A DNA stretch of 64,000 nt from Bradyrhizobium monzae (GCF_021458635.1 NZ_JAIRDQ010000006.1:63105-127104), one strand, 5' to 3'. Numbered from the stretch's first letter, positions 8,472 to 16,779 are shown. Notes: generated by a model from the sequence alone, not told the origin. A program made the numbers and translations.

Positions 8472-10159
8472 CGCACCGGCTTCACCGGCTGCGACAGCTT
8501 TTCCGTGCGGTCGCGCTCCGTCATGTCCACGACTGTCTCCATCGGCGCCGTCAGTTCGTAGACATAGGAGACATCCGTGAAGTAGCGCTTGGCGGTGCCG
8601 CCGAGCGCTTCGGGCGCGACGCGGTCGAGCAGGATAAGGCCGAAATCCGAATCCGGCCGGCGCGTCGCCTCGCTGGTGTTGAACTCCTCCCAGCGGAAAT
8701 GAAACACCGTCTCGGGCTCCTCGCCCGTCACCGTCCAGTTTGCGGTGATGTGCGGATGCTTGCCGACCAGCGAAAGGCCTTCGTCCGAGTGCGAGGCAAG
8801 CTCGAAGAACAGCAGCGACAGGCTCTGGGCAGCACGCGCACTGACGGCGATATCCGGGCCACTGACTGCGATGCGATCGGCATGCGGAATGGCACGCGCT
8901 TCGAACAGGCCCTTCAGCTTGACGCCCTGCCACTGGCTCTCGCTGAGCAGCGAGACCACGTTGGACATGGCGTGGATGCGGCCGATCAGCAGCTCGCGCG
9001 CGACATCGATGTCCGAGCCGTGGCGCAGCGTGCGCGTCACGATCGACTGGATCACCGCGAGGATGTTCTTGACCCGGTGATTGAGCTCGTCGATGACCGC
9101 CGTCAACCGCCGCTCGAAGCCGATTCGCACCTGGATTTCGCGGCTGAGCCTCAAGTTATTGTAGGCGACGTAGCCGAACAGGCCGCAGACCATCGCGGTG
9201 ATGGCGAAGCCGATCGCCGCGACGATGATCGCGGTCTGCTCGGCGCGCCGTGCCGAATTGGTCTTGGCGTAATAGCCGAGCTGCCAGTCGCGGCCGCCGA
9301 AGCTGATGGTGCGCGTCGCCGACGGGGGCGGCCCATCCGGCGTCGTCATGCGGGTGGAGACGACACCCTGGTCGTTGGCAACGAGCTCGCTGCCCTCCTT
9401 GCGCGGGTCCTTGAGTGCGACCGAGAACAACGACAGATCGTCATTGGTCAGCATCAGCGAAGCCAGCTCGTAGGAAAAGGTGACGAAGCCGACCGGCTCG
9501 GTGGCGCCCTCGGGAATGACGGGGGCGGCCACGATGACGCCGATCGGCCCGTTGTCGCGCAAGAGAGGTATGGGGTCGGAGGCAACCGACCGCTTCTCGA
9601 CCCTGGCGCGCGTCAGCATGGCGTTGCGAACCGGCTCGTCATCGTAGCTGCGGCCCGGCAGCGCCTTGGTCTCGTCGCTGCGCGGCTCGAGGTCCATCAG
9701 CACGTCGATCGGCTGGGTCAGGCTTGCCGGGTCGATCGGCTTGTCGCTGTAGTCACGGATCCGTGGTTTCGGGAAGCCCGCGGCGGCGATCGCGGTCTGC
9801 GCCGCGGCGAGCTCGCTCGGCTGCAGCCGGGCGACCCAGCCAGCCACGACGAAATCGGTCTTGAAGGCGTAGATCGCCGAACGCAGCGGCTCCAGCATGT
9901 TGGGCTTCAGCACCGACGGGGCGCGGAACAGGCCAGAGGCGACACGCGCCAGCAGCTCACGCTCGGTCGACCTGTCTTGGACAAGGCTCGCATGAACGTC
10001 GATCGCGCGGGCCAGCGCAATCCGGTCTAGCGCCAGCTCCTGGTCGTGGACGCGATAGGCCGCAAGCCCGGAGAGCAAGGCTCCGAGCAGAGCGATGAAG
10101 CCGATGATGAAACCCAGCCGGACCACGCGACTACTCAGGCGAAGGCAGGAGGTCGGCAA
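8468..10159 (-). CDS. CHASE-domain HWE-type sensor histidine kinase with degenerate N-box
   Basis: A 563-residue membrane sensor: TM1 at about 13-33, a periplasmic region of about 275 residues of CHASE type, TM2 at about 310-335, then the kinase region. The H-box is intact and HWE-like (ELNHRVKNILAVIQSIVTR, phosphoacceptor His near residue 361). The N-box, usually HELATNAAKYG, reads FELASHSDEG near 453, so the Mg/ATP-binding Asn is missing. A late G-box-like FGLILLDRVAPEALGG remains near 506. It may therefore not autophosphorylate normally and could act as a phosphotransfer or regulatory partner. No response regulator is adjacent. Confidence 0.85.
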   Translation of the reverse strand: MPTSCLRLSSRVVRLGFIIGFIALLGALLSGLAAYRVHDQELALDRIALARAIDVHASLVQDRSTERELLARVASGLFRAPSVLKPNMLEPLRSAIYAFKTDFVVAGWVARLQPSELAAAQTAIAAAGFPKPRIRDYSDKPIDPASLTQPIDVLMDLEPRSDETKALPGRSYDDEPVRNAMLTRARVEKRSVASDPIPLLRDNGPIGVIVAAPVIPEGATEPVGFVTFSYELASLMLTNDDLSLFSVALKDPRKEGSELVANDQGVVSTRMTTPDGPPPSATRTISFGGRDWQLGYYAKTNSARRAEQTAIIVAAIGFAITAMVCGLFGYVAYNNLRLSREIQVRIGFERRLTAVIDELNHRVKNILAVIQSIVTRTLRHGSDIDVARELLIGRIHAMSNVVSLLSESQWQGVKLKGLFEARAIPHADRIAVSGPDIAVSARAAQSLSLLFFELASHSDEGLSLVGKHPHITANWTVTGEEPETVFHFRWEEFNTSEATRRPDSDFGLILLDRVAPEALGGTAKRYFTDVSYVYELTAPMETVVDMTERDRTEKLSQPVKPVR

Positions 10160-10440
10160 TAAACACGGAGCATATCAACGCCGCTCGAACGGCCATGTGC
10201 CGAAACAGGGTGGACCCCAGTGGCAGGGATAATGACGGAGGAGGCATCTGTACGCAACTTCGGTCGCCGAAAAAGCTTAATTCGCCCGGCCGATCGTCTG
10301 GCCAACAGCGGCTCTGCTCCGGGCACCGGAGGTAGATAATCGCCGTGTCCGAAATTTGTTCCGCGGATGCGGCTTTGCCTCAGACGTTAACGGCGGAAAA
10401 CGCCTGCGCCACGTCGCCGCGGCCCGTCAGCCCGCCCGTT
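10160..10440. other. Intergenic region between ureG and the HWE kinase gene
   Basis: 281 bp between two minus-strand genes. It must hold the kinase promoter and the 3' end of the urea transcript. I see no strong stem followed by a T run, so termination of the urea transcript is not obvious here. No plausible gene is visible. Confidence 0.5.
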
Positions 10441-10462
10441 TCAATCCACCCGTTTCAATCCA
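10434..10462. repeat. 14-bp tandem duplication at the ureG stop codon
   Basis: On the minus strand the unit GGATTGAAACGGG(T/C) occurs twice back to back. The first copy is read as Gly-Leu-Lys-Arg-Val; because 14 is not a multiple of 3, the second copy is read in a shifted frame and supplies Asp and the TGA stop. The duplication therefore defines the last residues of UreG. Confidence 0.8.
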
Positions 10463-11064
10463 CCCTTGGCCTCGATGAAGCCGACAATGCGGTCGAGCCC
10501 CTCGCTCTTCTTCAAGTTGGTCATGACGAAGGGGCGCTCGCCGCGCATGCGCCTGGCGTCCGTGTCCATCTTCTCGAGGGAGGCACCGACATGGGGCGCA
10601 AGGTCGATCTTGTTGATGACCAGAAGGTCGGAGCGGGTGATGCCGGGGCCGCCCTTGGACGGGATCTTGTCGCCGGCGGCAACGTCGATGACATAGATAG
10701 TGAGGTCGGCCAGTTCCGGCGAGAAGGTCGCCGCCAGATTGTCGCCGCCGGATTCGATCAGCACGAGATCAAGCCCGGGGAATTTCGCGCGCATGTCGGC
10801 CACCGCGGCGAGATTCATCGAAGCGTCCTCGCGGATCGCGGTGTGTGGACAGCCGCCGGTCTCGACGCCGGCAATGCGGTCAGGCGTCAGCGAGCCGGAT
10901 CGCACGAGGAATTCAGCATCCCATTTGGTGTAGATGTCGTTGGTGATCGCGGCGATGTCGTAGCGCTCGCGCATGGTCTTGCAGAGCAGATCCATCAGCG
11001 CAGTCTTGCCCGATCCAACTGGGCCGCCAACGCCGACACGCAGGGGGCCATGAGAAGTTGCCAT
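10441..11064 (-). CDS. ureG: Urease accessory GTPase UreG
   Basis: A 207-residue cytosolic SIMIBI-class GTPase that powers nickel insertion into apo-urease with UreD, UreE and UreF. The P-loop GVGGPVGSGKTAL lies at residues 10-22, the nickel-binding CPHTAIREDAS motif follows at about 72-82, and SGGDNL and NKIDLAPHVG supply the remaining nucleotide-site motifs. It is the last gene of the urea block, 38 bp downstream of ureF. The extreme C-terminus is shaped by a 14-bp tandem duplication. The assignment is secure from motifs and context. Confidence 0.97.
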   Translation of the reverse strand: MATSHGPLRVGVGGPVGSGKTALMDLLCKTMRERYDIAAITNDIYTKWDAEFLVRSGSLTPDRIAGVETGGCPHTAIREDASMNLAAVADMRAKFPGLDLVLIESGGDNLAATFSPELADLTIYVIDVAAGDKIPSKGGPGITRSDLLVINKIDLAPHVGASLEKMDTDARRMRGERPFVMTNLKKSEGLDRIVGFIEAKGGLKRVD

Positions 11065-11102
11065 GTCGTTGCTCTCTCTTGATTAGTTGAAGGCCGTATC
11101 GC

Positions 11103-11831
11103 TCACGAGCGAAACAGCCGCGTATATTGCGTCTCGTGCCGCAGGCTGGCGAGATCGGCGCGGAAGGTCGCGCTGCCGAGATCGTGCAATGTCGCCCCCA
11201 GCGCCCGATTGGCGGTTGCGGCGACGGCGGCTTCCAATTTCACCAGCACGCGCTGGCTGTCGGTCTGACCGAGCGGAATGAGCCGGCTGGCCGCCGAAAT
11301 CCAGTTCGAAACCAGCGCATGCAGGAAGGCGTGCAGCGTCGGCCCCAGCGGCACGCCGTGCAACGCGGCGACGACGCCAACGGCGACGGGATAGACCAAT
11401 GGCGTGCGGCATGACGCGACCATGGCATCCAGGCCCTCGGCATTCCACGCCGCGCGGGAGATGTCGATAAAGGCGCGCCCCTGCGAGGTCGTCTCGAGCT
11501 GCCGTTCGCGCGACGGCACGAAGGCCGCTGCAAGCTCGGCGATATCATTCAAGGCTGCCCCTTCGCCGGCTTCAGTGGCGCGATATGCGTGGACCAGAAA
11601 CGTCGCGTCGCAAAAGCCGGAGCCGTCGCCGAGCATGGCATCCAGCCAATCGGCCAGCGCCGCGATGTCGGTGACGTCCCCCGCTTCGACCGCCCACTCG
11701 ATGCCGCTGGAATAGGAGAACCCGCCGACGGGAAAGGCCGGCGACAGCCACGTCATCAGCCGGTACAGCGCCGCCGCCTCGCGCTCGGCGAGACCACCGT
11801 TACCGACTGGCTCATTTGTGGTCGTGAGCAT
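11103..11831 (-). CDS. ureF: Urease accessory protein UreF
   Basis: A 242-residue helical scaffold protein that joins UreD and UreG on apo-urease and gates GTP hydrolysis. Family motifs are present: LYRLMTWLSPAFPVGGFSYS near the N-terminus, SGIEWAVEAG, and GVPLGPTLHAFLHALVSNW. I used the ATG at 11831, which overlaps the 3' end of ureE by 20 bases; the frame is open to 12110 only because the His-codon-rich ureE tail is also open in this frame. Part of the urea block, followed by ureG. Confidence 0.95.
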   Translation of the reverse strand: MLTTTNEPVGNGGLAEREAAALYRLMTWLSPAFPVGGFSYSSGIEWAVEAGDVTDIAALADWLDAMLGDGSGFCDATFLVHAYRATEAGEGAALNDIAELAAAFVPSRERQLETTSQGRAFIDISRAAWNAEGLDAMVASCRTPLVYPVAVGVVAALHGVPLGPTLHAFLHALVSNWISAASRLIPLGQTDSQRVLVKLEAAVAATANRALGATLHDLGSATFRADLASLRHETQYTRLFRS

Positions 11832-12480
11832 GCTTGTGGCCGTGGTGATGGTCGGGATGGTCGCAATGCTCGTCGTGGTGATGGTGATGATCATGCCCAT
11901 GGTCATGCGCGGCATGATCATGTTGATGGTCGTGCCCATGGTGATCATGGTCATGGTGGCCATGATCGTGGTGACCATGATCATGATGACCGTGGTCGTG
12001 ATGCGCGTGGTCATCGTGCCCGCGGTCATCGTGACCATGCGCATGGCTGGCCTCGGCATAGGCGCCGCCTTCGGGATCGAACGGCGCCTCGATCTCGACG
12101 ACGCGTGCACCGAGGCCCTTCACCATCGCTTCGATGACGTGGTCGCGGCGAATGCGCAAAGCTTTAGCCATGAGCTGCGTCGGCAGATGGCGGTTGCCGA
12201 GATGCCAGGCGACGCGAATGAGATGGTGCGGATCGTGGCCGCGGATCTCCAGCAGCGGCTCGGGCGCCGCGACCACTTCGACCAGCCTTCCGTCCTCCAG
12301 CACCAGCGCATCGCCACCGCGCAGTGCAACGGCATTCTCCAGGTCGAGCAGGAAATTGAGCCCCCGCGTCCCCGTCATCGCCATGCGGCGGCGGTGCCGA
12401 TCGTCGAAATCGAGCACGACCGAATCCGCCGGCGTTTCCGTGAAGCGGTGCTGTCCCTTAACCTGCGTCGCCCGGATCAT
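11812..12480 (-). CDS. ureE: Urease nickel chaperone UreE with very long His-rich tail
   Basis: A 222-residue nickel metallochaperone. The N-terminal peptide-binding domain and the central metal-binding domain (HDPHHLIRVAWHLGNRHLPT, with the interface His) occupy about 1-140. From about residue 144 the protein becomes a tail with roughly 40 His in about 80 residues, mixed with Asp and Gly (repeats such as HHDHGHHDHG) plus one Cys. Known His-tailed UreE proteins bind several Ni ions, but most have 10-15 His; this tail suggests storage or buffering as well as delivery. The DNA behind it is a low-complexity tandem repeat, so its length is likely to vary between strains. Confidence 0.95.
   Translation of the reverse strand: MIRATQVKGQHRFTETPADSVVLDFDDRHRRRMAMTGTRGLNFLLDLENAVALRGGDALVLEDGRLVEVVAAPEPLLEIRGHDPHHLIRVAWHLGNRHLPTQLMAKALRIRRDHVIEAMVKGLGARVVEIEAPFDPEGGAYAEASHAHGHDDRGHDDHAHHDHGHHDHGHHDHGHHDHDHHGHDHQHDHAAHDHGHDHHHHHDEHCDHPDHHHGHKHAHDHK
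11830..12045. repeat. Low-complexity CAT/GAC-type tandem repeat encoding the UreE His tail
   Basis: The plus strand shows overlapping degenerate repeats of the kind ATGGTCATG, ATGATCATG and GTGGTGATG for about 215 bp. On the minus strand they are His and Asp codons of UreE. Slippage in such tracts would change tail length in multiples of short His/Asp units. Confidence 0.75.
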
Positions 12481-12486
12481 GCGCTG

Positions 12487-12786
12487 TTACCTCGTCTCGA
12501 CCTTCTCGGGCGTGATGACTTCGATCTTCGGCGGCGCCGTGAAGCATTTCACCGCGACACGGCCGAACGTCTTCATGTGTTCCTGGCCGCGATGCGGCAC
12601 CAGCGCCTCGGCATTCTCCCACTGCTCGACGAACACCATCTTCGAGGGATCGGTGACGCTTTCATGCAGATCGTAGGCGATATTGCCGGATTCCTTCCGC
12701 GTCTCCTTGATGCAGGCGGTCGCAGCTGCGATGAATTCGGCGCGCGTTTCGGGCTTGATGGTCAGGGTAGCAACGACGTAAATCAC
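12487..12786 (-). CDS. Antibiotic biosynthesis monooxygenase (ABM)/YgiN-like protein
   Basis: A 99-residue single-domain protein of the dimeric alpha/beta-barrel ABM family. Typical features: N-terminal strand IYVVATLTIKPE, then ARAEF-like helix, the ESGNIAYDLHESVTDP segment, FVEQWENAEAL and a conserved His before GQEHM. YgiN relatives act on quinols; others degrade haem or modify polyketides, so the substrate is open. It sits within the urease operon between ureC (140 bp upstream) and ureE (6 bp downstream), so it is likely co-transcribed with them, but no link to urea metabolism is known to me. Confidence 0.85.
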   Translation of the reverse strand: MIYVVATLTIKPETRAEFIAAATACIKETRKESGNIAYDLHESVTDPSKMVFVEQWENAEALVPHRGQEHMKTFGRVAVKCFTAPPKIEVITPEKVETR

Positions 12787-12926
12787 GAGAAATCCTCCCG
12801 GCTTTTTCTTCTAAGGTTACGATACCGGGCGGGACATTAGACCAGCCGGGATCGAACGCAAAACCGGAAAAGCCGCCCCAGGACATGGAGTGAGACATGC
12901 GCCGGGGACATGCGTTGAGGCGCTAT

Positions 12927-14642
12927 TCAGTACATGAAATATCGCTGCGCCATCGGCAGCACCTCGGCGGGCGCGCAGGTGAGCAGCTCGCCGTCGGCGC
13001 GCACCTCGTAGGTTTCCGGATCGACCTCGATATTGGGCGTGGCGTCGTTGTGGATCATGCTCTTCTTCGAGATCTTGCTGCGGGTGTTCTGGACCGCATA
13101 GAGCTTCTTCTCGATGCCGAGCTTTCGCGCGAGGCCGCCGGTGATGGCTGCTTTCGAGGTGAACACCACGGAGGATGCCGTGCGCGCCTTGCCGAAAGCA
13201 GCAAACATCGGCTGATAATGCACCGGCTGCGGCGTCGGGATCGAGGCGTTGGGATCGCCCATGGGCGCGGCGACGATCGAGCCGCCCTTGACGATGCAGT
13301 CCGGCTTGACGCCGAAGAAGGCCGGCGACCACAGCACGAGATCGGCGAGCTTGCCCTTCTCCACCGAACCGATCAGCTTCGACACGCCATGGGCGATCGC
13401 GGGGTTGATCGTGTACTTGGCGATGAAGCGCTTCACCCGAAAATTGTCATTGTCCTTGCCCTTGTCCTGCGGCAGCGATCCGCGCTGCTTCTTCATCTTG
13501 TCGGCGGTCTGCCAGGTCCGGATGATGACCTCGCCGAGGCGCCCCATCGCTTGCGAATCTGAAGACATCATCGAGAGCGCACCGAGATCGTGCAGGATAT
13601 CCTCGGCCGCGATGGTCTCCTTGCGGATACGGCTTTCCGCGAAGGCCAGATCCTCCGCGATCGAGGGATCGAGGTGATGGCATACCATCAACATATCGAG
13701 ATGTTCGTCGATGGTGTTGCGGGTGAACGGTCGCGTCGGATTGGTCGAGGACGGCAGCACGTTCTTCAGGCCGGCGACCTTGATGATATCAGGGGCGTGA
13801 CCACCGCCCGCACCTTCGGTGTGGAAGGCGTGGATGGTGCGGCCCTTGAACGCCTTGATGGTGTCCTCGACGAAGCCGGATTCGTTCAGCGTATCGGAAT
13901 GCAGCATGACCTGAACGTCGTAATCGTCGGCCACCGATAGGCAATTGTCGATCGCGGCCGGCGTCGTGCCCCAATCCTCGTGCAGTTTCAGCGCGCAGGC
14001 GCCGCCCTTGATCATCTCGACCAGCGCCGCGGGACGCGAGGCGTTGCCCTTGCCGGAAATGCCGAGATTGACCGGGAAGGCATCGAACGACTGGATCATC
14101 CGTCCCATGTGCCAGGGGCCGGGCGTGCAGGTGGTGGCGAAGGTGCCGTGCGAGGGGCCGGTGCCGCCGCCCAGCATCGAAGTGACGCCGGACATCAGCG
14201 CGTGCTCGATCTGCTGCGGGCAGATGAAATGGATGTGGCTGTCGAAGCCGCCGGCGGTGAGGATTTTTCCCTCACCCGCGATCACGTCGGTGCCGGGGCC
14301 GATGATGATGGTGACGCCCGGCTGGATGTCGGGATTGCCGGCCTTGCCGATCGCCGAAATCATGCCGTCCTTGATGGCGACATCAGCCTTGACGATACCC
14401 CAATGGTCGACGATCAGCGCATTGGTGATGACGGTGTCGGCCGCGCCCTGCTTGTTAGTGACCTGCGACTGCCCCATGCCGTCACGGATCACCTTGCCGC
14501 CGCCGAACTTCACCTCTTCACCATAAATGGTGAAATCCTTCTCGACCTCGATGATGAGATCGGTATCCGCCAGCCGCACCTTGTCGCCGGTGGTCGGACC
14601 GAACATGTCGGCATAGACGGAACGCTTCATCTTGACGGACAT
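12927..14642 (-). CDS. ureC: Urease alpha (catalytic) subunit UreC
   Basis: A 571-residue amidohydrolase that hydrolyses urea to ammonia and carbamate at a di-nickel centre. All key motifs are present: the GFDSHIHFICP nickel His pair, ALKLHEDWG with the Lys that becomes carbamylated, HTEGAGGGHAPDI, and the flap MVCHHLDP with the active-site Cys-His. I used the ATG at 14642 (MSVKMKRSVYADMFG), preceded by GGGG; upstream open codons are not urease. In the operon it follows the HD hydrolase gene by 37 bp. Complete and apparently functional. Confidence 0.98.
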   Translation of the reverse strand: MSVKMKRSVYADMFGPTTGDKVRLADTDLIIEVEKDFTIYGEEVKFGGGKVIRDGMGQSQVTNKQGAADTVITNALIVDHWGIVKADVAIKDGMISAIGKAGNPDIQPGVTIIIGPGTDVIAGEGKILTAGGFDSHIHFICPQQIEHALMSGVTSMLGGGTGPSHGTFATTCTPGPWHMGRMIQSFDAFPVNLGISGKGNASRPAALVEMIKGGACALKLHEDWGTTPAAIDNCLSVADDYDVQVMLHSDTLNESGFVEDTIKAFKGRTIHAFHTEGAGGGHAPDIIKVAGLKNVLPSSTNPTRPFTRNTIDEHLDMLMVCHHLDPSIAEDLAFAESRIRKETIAAEDILHDLGALSMMSSDSQAMGRLGEVIIRTWQTADKMKKQRGSLPQDKGKDNDNFRVKRFIAKYTINPAIAHGVSKLIGSVEKGKLADLVLWSPAFFGVKPDCIVKGGSIVAAPMGDPNASIPTPQPVHYQPMFAAFGKARTASSVVFTSKAAITGGLARKLGIEKKLYAVQNTRSKISKKSMIHNDATPNIEVDPETYEVRADGELLTCAPAEVLPMAQRYFMY

Positions 14643-14679
14643 CACAAGCCCCGTTTGCGTTTGAATGTTTTGATGGTGC

Positions 14680-15219
14680 TCACAGCAAGGCCCTCGCGGT
14701 TCGCACCATGTTGTCGAATGTCGTGTCGAGCCAGGCATTGCCGCCGCGGCAACCAGCGACGACCTGCTCGGCCCAGCCAGTGTAGTCGATCAGATCCTCG
14801 CGCTCCGCCCCGGTCGGGTTGACTTGAATGCGCGCGCCGATATTGCTGACCTTGTCGGCGATCTTGATCAGTTTTGCGCTTGCCGATTTCTTCGGCGCAT
14901 CGACGACCTGCAGGCGTCGCCGCTCGGCTTTCGGCAAGCTCATATCGTCGGTGCATTCGACGACGAGAGAGGCGACACGGTCGGAGAATTTTTGCGCGAG
15001 CTCCTCCCGTGTGGTCTCGGTGTCCTCGATCACATCGTGCAGCCAGCCCGCGGCGACGAGCTCGGCATCGGCCCCATCGGTCGCGGTCGCGAGCAGGTTT
15101 GCGACCTCCGCGAGATGGTTGATGTAAGGCTCGTTGCCTCGCCCTTTGCGCGCCATGCCATTATGCCGACGCGCGGCCAGCTCAGCAGCTTCGGAGATGA
15201 ACCGGACGGGCGGCAGCAT
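14680..15219 (-). CDS. MESH1-like HD-domain hydrolase inside the urease operon
   Basis: A 179-residue protein with a complete RelA/SpoT-type HD hydrolase domain. Metal and catalytic positions I can see: His35 (EPYINH), His61-Asp62 (WLHDVIEDT), Glu65-Asp66, and Asp122 with Asn126 (IADKVSN). As I recall, these equal both the length and the active-site numbering of human MESH1, a ppGpp/NADPH phosphohydrolase. It is thus a candidate small alarmone hydrolase (SAH). It begins 3 bp after the end of ureB and ends 37 bp before ureC, so it is co-transcribed with urease. Substrate not proven: alternatives are NADPH or another nucleotide. Confidence 0.85.
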   Translation of the reverse strand: MLPPVRFISEAAELAARRHNGMARKGRGNEPYINHLAEVANLLATATDGADAELVAAGWLHDVIEDTETTREELAQKFSDRVASLVVECTDDMSLPKAERRRLQVVDAPKKSASAKLIKIADKVSNIGARIQVNPTGAEREDLIDYTGWAEQVVAGCRGGNAWLDTTFDNMVRTARALL

Positions 15220-15222
15220 GCC

Positions 15223-15528
15223 TCACAGCTTCCCCATCACATCGCCACGGAAGCCGTAGATCGTCTTCTTGCCGGCGAGCGCGACGAGCTGGACGTCGCG
15301 GGTCTGGCCGGGCTCGAAGCGGACGGCGGTGCCGGCGGCGATGTCGAGGCGCATGCCGCGCGACTTCTTGCGGTCGAACTTCAGCGCCGGGTTGGTCTCG
15401 AAGAAATGGTAGTGCGAGCCGACCTGGATCGGACGGTCGCCGGTGTTGGCCACCGTCAGCGTCACGGTCTTGCGGCCGGCATTGAGCTCGATCTCGCCGT
15501 CCTTGATGAAGAGTTCGCCGGGGATCAT
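15223..15528 (-). CDS. ureB: Urease beta subunit UreB
   Basis: A 101-residue structural subunit of the (UreABC)3 urease complex, normal length for the family. It starts with the conserved IPGELFIKDGEIELNAGR and carries NTGDRPIQVGSHYHFFE and GTAVRFEPGQTRDV. It lies 11 bp after ureA and 3 bp before the HD hydrolase gene on the same strand. Confidence 0.98.
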   Translation of the reverse strand: MIPGELFIKDGEIELNAGRKTVTLTVANTGDRPIQVGSHYHFFETNPALKFDRKKSRGMRLDIAAGTAVRFEPGQTRDVQLVALAGKKTIYGFRGDVMGKL

Positions 15529-15539
15529 GCGTCTTACTC

Positions 15540-15842
15540 CTATCGGATCGGTTCGTGCACGGTGACGAGCTTCGTCCCGTCCGGAAAGGTCGCCTCGACC
15601 TGGATGTCGTGGATCATCTCGGGGATTCCAGGCATCACCTGATCGCGGGTCAACACCTGCGCGCCGGATTGCATCAGCTCGGCAACGGTGCGGCCATCGC
15701 GCGCGCCTTCGAGGATGAAATCGGAGATGATCGCGATCGCCTCGGGATGGTTGAGCTTGACGCCGCGGTCGAGCCTGCGGCGCGCCACGATCGCCGCCAT
15801 CGAGATCAGAAGCTTGTCCTTTTCGCGGGGAGACAGGTTCAT
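15540..15842 (-). CDS. ureA: Urease gamma subunit UreA
   Basis: A 100-residue structural subunit of urease. It opens with the family hallmark MNLSPREKDKLLI, continues with RRLDRGVKLNHPEAIA and ends with FPDGTKLVTVHEPIR. First structural gene of the enzyme, 40 bp downstream of ureD. Confidence 0.98.
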   Translation of the reverse strand: MNLSPREKDKLLISMAAIVARRRLDRGVKLNHPEAIAIISDFILEGARDGRTVAELMQSGAQVLTRDQVMPGIPEMIHDIQVEATFPDGTKLVTVHEPIR

Positions 15843-15882
15843 GAAGAATCTCTTCCGTTCAACACTTCAATTCAGCCAGCCA

Positions 15883-16725
15883 TCAATTCAGCCAGAGTCG
15901 CGGCAAGACCGCACCGGTGCGCGCCAGCACGGCCATCATATCGGCGCGCAAACGCGCCGCATCTTGGGCACAGAACCGCGCCATTGCAAAGCCATTCCAG
16001 GCCGAGATTCCGACCTCGCCGGCGAAAGATTCCGATGCCTCGCGAATGCGCTCGACCAGTGCCTCGTCGCCGGGCACGATCAGGGCCGTGCCGATCGCAG
16101 CACCCGCCTTGGCAACCGCCGATCGCGCGAGCTTGGCGCCGATATCGCCGTCGAGCCTGATCGTCTCGGCAAAGACCAGCCTGCCGCCACGGCGGAGCCG
16201 CCAGCCGTCGACGAACTCGCCCTGCTCCATGCGCTCGCCCATGGCAGTGCGGCCGAATACGACGATTTCACAAAGCAGGAGCGAGGCGGCATCATCGATT
16301 TCGATGTCGAAGCGGCGATGAACCCGGGCGCGATCGAACAAGATCGTCTCCTGGGGCAACCAGCCGAGATGCGCGCCGGCGGCGACCTTCAGGGAAATGT
16401 TGAGCTGCGCAGCCGCGCCTGGCGCACGATAGACCTTTTCGGCGGCCGCCGTGGTCAGCGTCAAACGCGAGCTATCCGCGGCCGAGATCTCGATGTCGAA
16501 GCGATCGCCGCCGGCGACCCCGCCCGCCGTGTTGACGAACACGCCGGACAGGCCATCGTCCTCCGGCGAGGGAAAGCGCACGCGGAGCGAGCCGGATTCA
16601 TGCAAAGCACCACGCCGCGTCACGCCGTCGCGGGCGTGCACATCGAAGCGCACCGCGCCGCGGGCACGATTGGCTTCGAACACCGAAGAAGTCGCCAAAG
16701 ATGTCACCAAGGCGTCGTTGCGCAT
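15883..16725 (-). CDS. ureD: Urease accessory protein UreD
   Basis: A 280-residue cytosolic accessory protein (UreH in some species) that binds apo-urease first and provides the nickel tunnel with UreF and UreG. Family motifs: VFVNTAGGVAGGDRF, TTAAAEKVYRA, and the run LGWLPQETILFDRA. It is the first gene of the urease set and follows urtE by 54 bp with no terminator between, which supports read-through from the urt promoter. Confidence 0.95.
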   Translation of the reverse strand: MRNDALVTSLATSSVFEANRARGAVRFDVHARDGVTRRGALHESGSLRVRFPSPEDDGLSGVFVNTAGGVAGGDRFDIEISAADSSRLTLTTAAAEKVYRAPGAAAQLNISLKVAAGAHLGWLPQETILFDRARVHRRFDIEIDDAASLLLCEIVVFGRTAMGERMEQGEFVDGWRLRRGGRLVFAETIRLDGDIGAKLARSAVAKAGAAIGTALIVPGDEALVERIREASESFAGEVGISAWNGFAMARFCAQDAARLRADMMAVLARTGAVLPRLWLN

Positions 16726-16779
16726 CCGTCTCCCCCAGCCGGCCGCGGCAGGATTTTTTGCAGCCTGCGATTTCCCGGC

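Noticed and set aside
11830..12045. CRISPR-like repeat array
   Set aside because: Units are degenerate, very short and without spacers; they encode the His/Asp tail of UreE.
12897..14822. Several plus-strand frames across ureC
   Set aside because: All antisense to a complete UreC, with no independent support.
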